From Euperipatoides rowelli (lineage: Eukaryota; Onychophora; Udeonychophora; Euonychophora; Peripatopsidae), in the NCBI GenBank assembly GCA_003024985.2, contig PXIH01S0008421.1: a stretch of 12,619 bases of DNA. One strand, written 5' to 3'. Shown one piece after another: positions 7,921 through 12,619 of this stretch. Both the position numbers and the translations under genes were made by a program. A model generated the notes under the pieces. It had not been told where the DNA came from. It saw only the letters and a list, made by a program, of their open reading frames with translations, and ran no database searches. The stretch's first letter is position 1. Every line of letters starts with the position of its first letter.

Positions 7921-8469
7921 GAATGGCTTTGTTTTGTTCTGGTATTCTCTAAACATCATTGTACAAATGTGGAAGTTGTTGATTACAAGTGTTAATGTTG
8001 ACCCGTATTGTATATTAGTGTTTATTTTTTTAATTGGATATTAAAATGTCCACATTATATAAAATTCTTTGCCAGGCTGAATAATGTCCATTAGCCCTGG
8101 CAAATGTATACTAACTAGCACTTCCAACATTTAAATTTACTGTAGCTCTGCACAACACTTAGTATTATTCATGCTTATTTTACTAAGTAGTAAACTATTT
8201 ATCTTTCATAAACATTCCCATATAATGTATTTTACAATAAAGAATAGAGGGATGTTGCCGACAATAATAGGTATAGAGATTTAGCCGAACTGTATACTGT
8301 AGTTAGCTATAGGAAATGGGTTTGTCTGCAACATGGCTCTAAAAAAAAACAATCTGTCTGCAAAGCAAACTATTTGGTTTACTTTATTCCCAAATTATGA
8401 ATATACTGATTAGTTTATTACTAATCAAGCTTTAGTATGAAATATAGTTAATCAGATGTCAGTGACTGG
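7921..8469. other. unassigned stretch between two retroelement relics
   Basis: The first 100 bases or so may be unrecognisable upstream pol sequence of the Ty3/gypsy relic. The rest holds no readable frame. It includes a 37-base hairpin at 8068-8104. Confidence 0.45.
8068..8104. repeat. short hairpin
   Basis: tttgccaggct (8068-8078) faces agccctggcaaa (8093-8104). Nine bases pair perfectly, and two more pair after a one-base bulge, around a 14-base loop. There is no poly-T or gene end beside it to suggest a function. Confidence 0.6.
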
Positions 8470-8475
8470 TGTTAT

Positions 8476-8481
8476 TTTATT
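8476..8481 (-). promoter_or_regulatory. poly(A) signal of the LINE relic
   Basis: AATAAA on the minus strand, within atgaaataaaataa, a few bases downstream of the 3' hairpin. It marks the likely 3' terminus near 8470. Confidence 0.5.
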
Positions 8482-8488
8482 TCATAAT

Positions 8489-8504
8489 CCAATTATACAA
8501 TTGG
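8489..8504 (-). promoter_or_regulatory. 3' UTR hairpin of the LINE relic
   Basis: ccaatt-atac-aattgg forms a perfect 6-bp stem with a 4-base loop, just before the poly(A) signal. Many CR1/L2-type elements carry such a hairpin at the 3' end for recognition by their own reverse transcriptase. The role here is inferred. Confidence 0.5.
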
Positions 8505-9003
8505 GTAAGACTAAAAGTAATATTACAAAGTAAATAACAAATAAAATATAACAAAATGTCTAAAATAATAATAAACAATGAAAAGAACTAAATCAAAATA
8601 TAAAACCACATTAGAACTCATATAATGGCTATCAACACCAATATATCATTCTTCCTCATCCAAACCCAATGGGTGTATTTTTTCTTGAATAAAATTGTAT
8701 GTTTGGGCTAGACAAATAACAGAAATGTCAAGATTAAGAAATGCTGAATTGGGGAGGGAGTTCCATATTGAAATAGGTCTGTTTCCAATGTATTGTATTC
8801 TTGCTGCTGTTTTTTTATAATTAATTTTTATAGAGAATTTGTATTTTCTATGATTGGCTCTAGTATTCAACGAATAGTATTTAGCATTATTCTTCATAAT
8901 TATTTCCTTAAACGTAAACTAAGTCAAGTTGTTTCATTTTTTGAAAAAGGGTAAGAAGATTTAGTTTTGATAGTCTGATTTTGTATGGAATGTTAAAGAA
9001 ACC

Positions 9004-9027
9004 ATATATATATATATATATATATAT
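9004..9027. repeat. (AT)12 microsatellite
   Basis: Uninterrupted AT dinucleotide run inside the LINE relic, at one of its frame breaks. Confidence 0.95.
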
Positions 9028-9435
9028 TTAGTTAAATGCCTAAAAGTATTTTCTCTCTGAGAAATTTATTTTTTATTTTTACGAGATGCTATTTGAGCAA
9101 TATTCAAAAATAGGGTTGAATATAGGTAGGATATAAAGTCTGAAATGTTTTAATATCAATATATTTAATTGCATGTCTTAACATGCCAAACTTTGATTTA
9201 ATTTTGCTGGCTATGTACTTAGAATGGTCTGTAAATTTTAAATTTGCATCTATTAGGACTCTCAAATCTTTGTTAAATTATTTGGTTTCTAAATTTTTAT
9301 TGAAAATAGTATAATTAGTATTTACATCATTTTTTTCCAAAATTAATTACTGAAGTTTTGTCTGAATTCAATGTAAAGTCAAGCCTTTGAAAGGAGTTTT
9401 GAATAATAAACAATAGTAGAAATAATCCCAAAAAA

Positions 9436-9541
9436 GGAGTTACGGTATTTAAAAATCAATTTTCCTTTTAGCTCCTCCCCCTTTCTTAGAATTTGAATTA
9501 ACTAGATTTTTCTGTATTGCAATAGAGTATAAAAATGTCTC
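9436..9541. other. non-coding stretch at the truncated LINE 5' end
   Basis: No homology is readable. The change from LINE-like to unrelated sequence near 9435 marks the truncation point. Confidence 0.4.
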
Positions 9542-9575
9542 CTCTCCCATTCAAATCAAGATTTGAATGGGAGAG
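9542..9575. repeat. perfect palindrome, 16-bp arms and 2-base loop
   Basis: ctctcccattcaaatc at 9542-9557 is the exact reverse complement of 9560-9575, separated only by aa. It is flanked by aaaaat on the left (after a few unpaired bases) and by attttttt on the right, so the fold may extend further. No gene adjoins it. Confidence 0.9.
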
Positions 9576-10276
9576 ATTTTTTTTAAACTAGGGTTATTGA
9601 GTTCCCTCTCTTTCATCAGTTACTGTATAAAGGAAAATATGTCAATAAACAATTAAATGTCTAATTTTTTTTATCTTTTCTCACTTCAGTTTCACTTAAT
9701 AACAAAATCCAAATAACTTATGTAATTTAATATATTGTGTTTTAAAATTAATATAGTTTTTTTTTTCTTCTTTTGTCTTTATAGTAATTTTTTGAGCGGA
9801 ATATTAAAAAAGAAACATCACTATTCCTTAGGAACAGTGCTCAAAATATTAAATCATACGCTGTAAACTAAGGATGTAACAATCACAATGCAATTTATAT
9901 GCATACTTACTGTATATATGTTAACATATGGGATATTTATTTATCTATTCATCTTTATTTCTTACCGAATCATGGCAAAAACCAAATTACAATGAGGCAC
10001 ACAGAATTAGATAATTAGACCTATACAATGAGGTCATCAATTGACCCATATGTTAGATTTTACCACTAAGCATTAGCACATTATTAATCTCAGTTCTTGT
10101 CTAATAAGATACTGTATTTTTTTCCTATGAAGAATTTCTTTATTGAAAGGAGAAATTTGGAGAACGGCTGCTCAATGATGTGAGACATACTGTAAGTCAT
10201 TAAATATTTGTCCTGGAAAATATTACTTTCCTCATATAATAACTCAAGAAAGTTAAGAATTTAAAATTTGTGTTGG
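9576..10276. other. AT-rich non-coding stretch
   Basis: No coding frame is seen. An imperfect hairpin cactattcct-t-aggaacagtg lies at about 9820-9840, inside a weaker outer pairing of ttttgagc (about 9789) with gctcaaaa. Four TACTGTA words occur at 9621, 9908, 10110 and 10188. Confidence 0.45.
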
Positions 10277-10500
10277 CTGTTCTTTTCATTCTCCCCTAAT
10301 TACTCTTTTACTTTACTTATCACCTTCATTTCCCCATTTCTTAAATATTCCTGTCCTCTCTCTAAATTATTATACTTATCTACCTTTTCTGTCATGTCCT
10401 ACCCCAATTTCCCTTCCTGTTCACTTTACCCTTCACCCAAATATCTTTGATTTCTCTTTACTAAATTCAAAATCCAACTCCCTGCCCATCTTTTCACATA
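10277..10500 (+). repeat. long pyrimidine-rich, G-poor tract
   Basis: About 220 bases with strong C+T excess on the plus strand and only about seven G, ending in cttttcacatacag. A 60-codon frame through it (10268-10450) is a composition artefact of Ser, Phe, Leu and Pro codons. It is purine-rich on the kelch transcript strand. The ending resembles a splice acceptor on the plus strand, but no exon follows. Confidence 0.6.
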
Positions 10501-11246
10501 CAGTAGGCTATATTAATAATTTCTGCATCACCTCATTTTTTTTTTCCATCAAAATTATAGTACATCACCGGGCGGTAATAACAGATCACAGTACCCTCTA
10601 TGGACAAAATAGAAAAAGAAAGTTAAAAAAAAAAAGAAAAATGTCATAAACAAAGCTTATTTTGCCAAGACTGTGATTTGCCCAGAGGGTGATACCTTTT
10701 ACGTTCAGAGTGGTGAAGGCATATAGGACTTTCAGAGAAATAAATTCAGAAATGTGTAAACTCTAAACTAATTTAAGTATGTTGCAACATATTTGGTAAA
10801 TACAGTACATACAGAAACATCAAATATATCCCAATAATATATGATGACAGATCAAAGGAGTATAGCACAATGTGTTCAAAAAATTAGAAATACACTAAAT
10901 ACACACAAAAAAGAAAAATCTCAAAAACTAATAGCCAATTAGAACCAAATTTAGCATAAAAGGAGGAATTTAGATTAATTTAAAAGTTTTAACATTATAT
11001 ACCATTGGAAAGCAAATAAATCTGGCTTTTAAGATATCACGTGATGTCAGCGCTATCCATAGCCTGCTTGTCTTTGTCCTTTTATTTTTACAACCTTTTT
11101 GTTAGCCTTTGCTTACATTTTCATGTTTGTTGTTGCTGATTTTTTGTGCAACTCTTCTTCCTGCAAAGGAATTAAATTTTTTTCCTTTGTGTTTTGATCT
11201 ACTGTGACTTTAAAGGATTGTATACTTCTTCCAACGTTAATAGTTT
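10501..11246. other. AT-rich stretch, possible 5' UTR of the LINE at right
   Basis: Mostly non-coding, with an A-rich run near 10600-10640. From about 11040 the composition changes and becomes T-rich without frames. This part may belong to the 5' untranslated region of the endonuclease-bearing retrotransposon that follows, but I cannot place the element's 5' end. Confidence 0.4.
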
Positions 11247-12619
11247 ATGATCTTCGGGCCCTGGAATCTCAAGTACAGTATGTATTGCAGTTTTAGAAAG
11301 CGCGTCATTAAATATTCCTCTAGAGACTTGAAAGTGTTTAGATACCGGTACTTTTATAAGATACAAGTATTTTGTCCTCTTTCTTATACTATATTTGCTG
11401 ACCTTGGTATCCTCAGAAAACGAATTAGTAGGCGAAGAACTAGAGGTGGTATTAGAAAAGCATTGTATTCTTCGTGTAATCACTTTAAAGTGCGAGTTAC
11501 AAGGAGAATTCTTCGCAGCCCTTCTTATTTGCTTACTGGTGTTAATAGTGCTAATCATATCCATATTAAAAAAAAATCCATTAATTTTGTTTTGCCAAAG
11601 ATTATGATGACTAATATCAGATCGCTATATGGTAAATTTGATGACCTTCTTGCTCATGTATTATTTGAAAAGCCCAATGTTATTATTCTCACTGAAACCT
11701 GGATTAAACCTGAGGATTGTGATGCTTTCTGTATCAAGGGCTTTGAAGCTTATCATAGACCCAGACTTAGAAATGATAGGAAGGCTGGAGGATGCGTTTC
11801 TGTAAATATTGATAATTTGTTTACAATTTTGTCTGCTAAAATACCCGACAATAACGAAATTGAAGTTTTGACTTTATTGATTCGTTCTAATTATATGCCT
11901 AAAGCCATCCCCTGGATCGGTATCATTGTCTTGTATTCTACACCTAGCAATACGTTTCACATTGCAACTACTAGTTATAGCCTTTCGTAAATTGACAGAT
12001 TAATACACGAACTAGTATTTTGCTTGTTGGCGATTTTAATGACTTAAATGATGAAAAATTTATTCAGATCGTCAAAGACCCGACTAGAGGTCATAATGTC
12101 TTAGACAAGTGTTTTGTTCGAGGCGCTTTGAATCTCAGTTGTTCAGTTTCTTCACCTATTAGTTCTTCTGATCACAATCTTGTTGTCTTATCATCTCTTA
12201 ATGTTTTATATTACGAAGATCGTCTTGGATTCCATTACTCTATACCGAGAAGAAAGACTTGTATTGATGTCATGGGGCAAAGACTAAGTAATATTGATTG
12301 GGACCTCATCTTTTTCAACTTATTTGATAGTAATTTATTAGCTGAAAAATTAATTAATACCATAAGACAAATATGAGGATTCTTTCCCATTGATCAAATC
12401 TCGTAAAAGGAAGTTAACCGATTGGAGATGGTTTAATGACTCCATTTGTCTCTTAATTAAACAAAAAAAATTAATGTTTTGTGAAAAATAAACCTGCTAA
12501 TGAACTATATGTCATTATTCAAACGATAAAGTATTTGGTTAAGGATGCTAAGGCCAAGGATTTTGCCAATGACATTGAGGAAATCCGTACTGGTTCTTTT
12601 GAATTTCATCGTCTAATAA
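11247..12619 (+). pseudogene. non-LTR retrotransposon ORF2, 5' part with apurinic-type endonuclease (runs off the window)
   Basis: Frame 11247-11990 (247 codons) has a basic N-terminal stretch (RKRISRRRTRGGIRK, residues 57-71). The endonuclease domain then starts with LPKIMMTNIRSL (116-127), the catalytic-type VIILTETW (145-152, with E150), RKAGG (178-182) and VLY (228-230). The domain resumes in another frame at 11996-12376 with SILLVGDFN, VKDPTRGHNVLD and SSSDHN, the last carrying the active-site Asp-His pair. Two further shifts, near 12376 and 12487, continue into the linker before the reverse transcriptase (TDWRWFND; AKAKDFANDIEE). The reverse transcriptase itself lies beyond 12619. Known LINE endonucleases nick target DNA to prime reverse transcription. 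All key motifs remain but are split over three frames, so this copy is inactive. The family is CR1/L2-like by motif style. It is opposite in orientation to the kelch gene and to the LINE relic at 8470-9435. The true initiator is not certain; the ATG at 11247 is merely the first in frame. Confidence 0.88.

Larger units (their letters stand above)
8470..9435 (-). pseudogene. non-LTR retrotransposon, 3' end of reverse transcriptase ORF plus 3' UTR
   Basis: Read right to left, four consecutive pieces in shifting frames match the C-terminal third of a LINE polymerase of the CR1/L2/jockey type. They are FQRLDFTLNSDKTSVINFGK (about 9392-9330, thumb entry), DLRVLIDANLKFTDHSKYIA onward (9271-9105), KIRLSKLNLLTLFQKMKQLD (8991-8910), and an 84-codon open frame 8897-8646 with KYYSLNTRA and PISIWNSLPNSAF. 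That last piece is the classic terminal motif, followed by a TGA stop. Domain order is correct throughout. At least three frameshifts and an inserted (AT)12 run separate the pieces, so it is inactive. The element is truncated at about 9435, losing the catalytic palm, as 5'-truncated LINE copies usually are. After the stop come about 170 bases of 3' UTR. Orientation is the same as the kelch gene. Confidence 0.85.

Noticed and set aside
9789-9850. Nested imperfect hairpin ttttgagc / gctcaaaa with an inner stem
   Set aside because: It is short and imperfect and lies in AT-rich sequence where such pairing is common; no duplication flanks it.
10268-10450. 60-codon plus-strand frame rich in Ser, Phe, Leu and Pro
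   Set aside because: It is explained by the pyrimidine-rich tract composition.
11199-11564. 121-codon minus-strand open frame
   Set aside because: It overlaps the LINE endonuclease frame on the opposite strand and has no recognisable domain; it is a shadow frame.

Overview
This is AT-rich (roughly 70% by eye) animal genomic DNA. It carries spliced coding exons with GT/AG introns, non-LTR and Ty3/gypsy retrotransposon relics and hAT-type DNA transposons. There is no bacterial gene organisation, CRISPR array, rRNA or tRNA. The exon pattern and repeat mix fit a marine invertebrate or other non-mammalian metazoan; the phylum cannot be fixed from the window alone.

The only recognisable host gene is on the minus strand: three consecutive exons (3051-2854, 2762-2661, 1898-1770) of a kelch/KLHL2/KLHL3-type protein, the substrate adaptor of a Cullin-3 ubiquitin ligase. 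They encode about 143 residues of the kelch beta-propeller. All lie between phase-1 introns with good splice sites. The 5' part (BTB, BACK, first blade) and the last blades are not visible. The propeller exons are therefore followed upstream by an intron of at least 9.5 kb that fills the rest of the window. At the left edge (489-223, minus) is an unidentified open frame with membrane-protein character that begins at a splice-acceptor-like site. Between it and the kelch exons is a three-copy 71-73 bp tandem repeat.

The long intron is a graveyard of mobile elements. A probable large hAT element (3293-7087) has related termini and a 6-of-8 target duplication. Nested in it is a clear 585-bp non-autonomous hAT (6025-6609) with a perfect 8-bp target duplication. 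Next come a decayed Ty3/gypsy integrase (about 7920-7322, minus), the 3' end of a decayed non-LTR retrotransposon (about 9435-8470, minus, with 3' UTR hairpin and poly(A) signal), and an AT- and pyrimidine-rich stretch. Last is the 5' part of a second non-LTR element (11247 to the window end, plus) encoding an apurinic-type endonuclease with several frameshifts.

Nothing here forms a new multi-gene system. The observations most worth following are the nested hAT pair, the frame-symmetric kelch exons, the unidentified membrane exon, a perfect 16-bp-arm palindrome at 9542-9575, and a marked excess of the 7-mer TACWGTA (20 sites).
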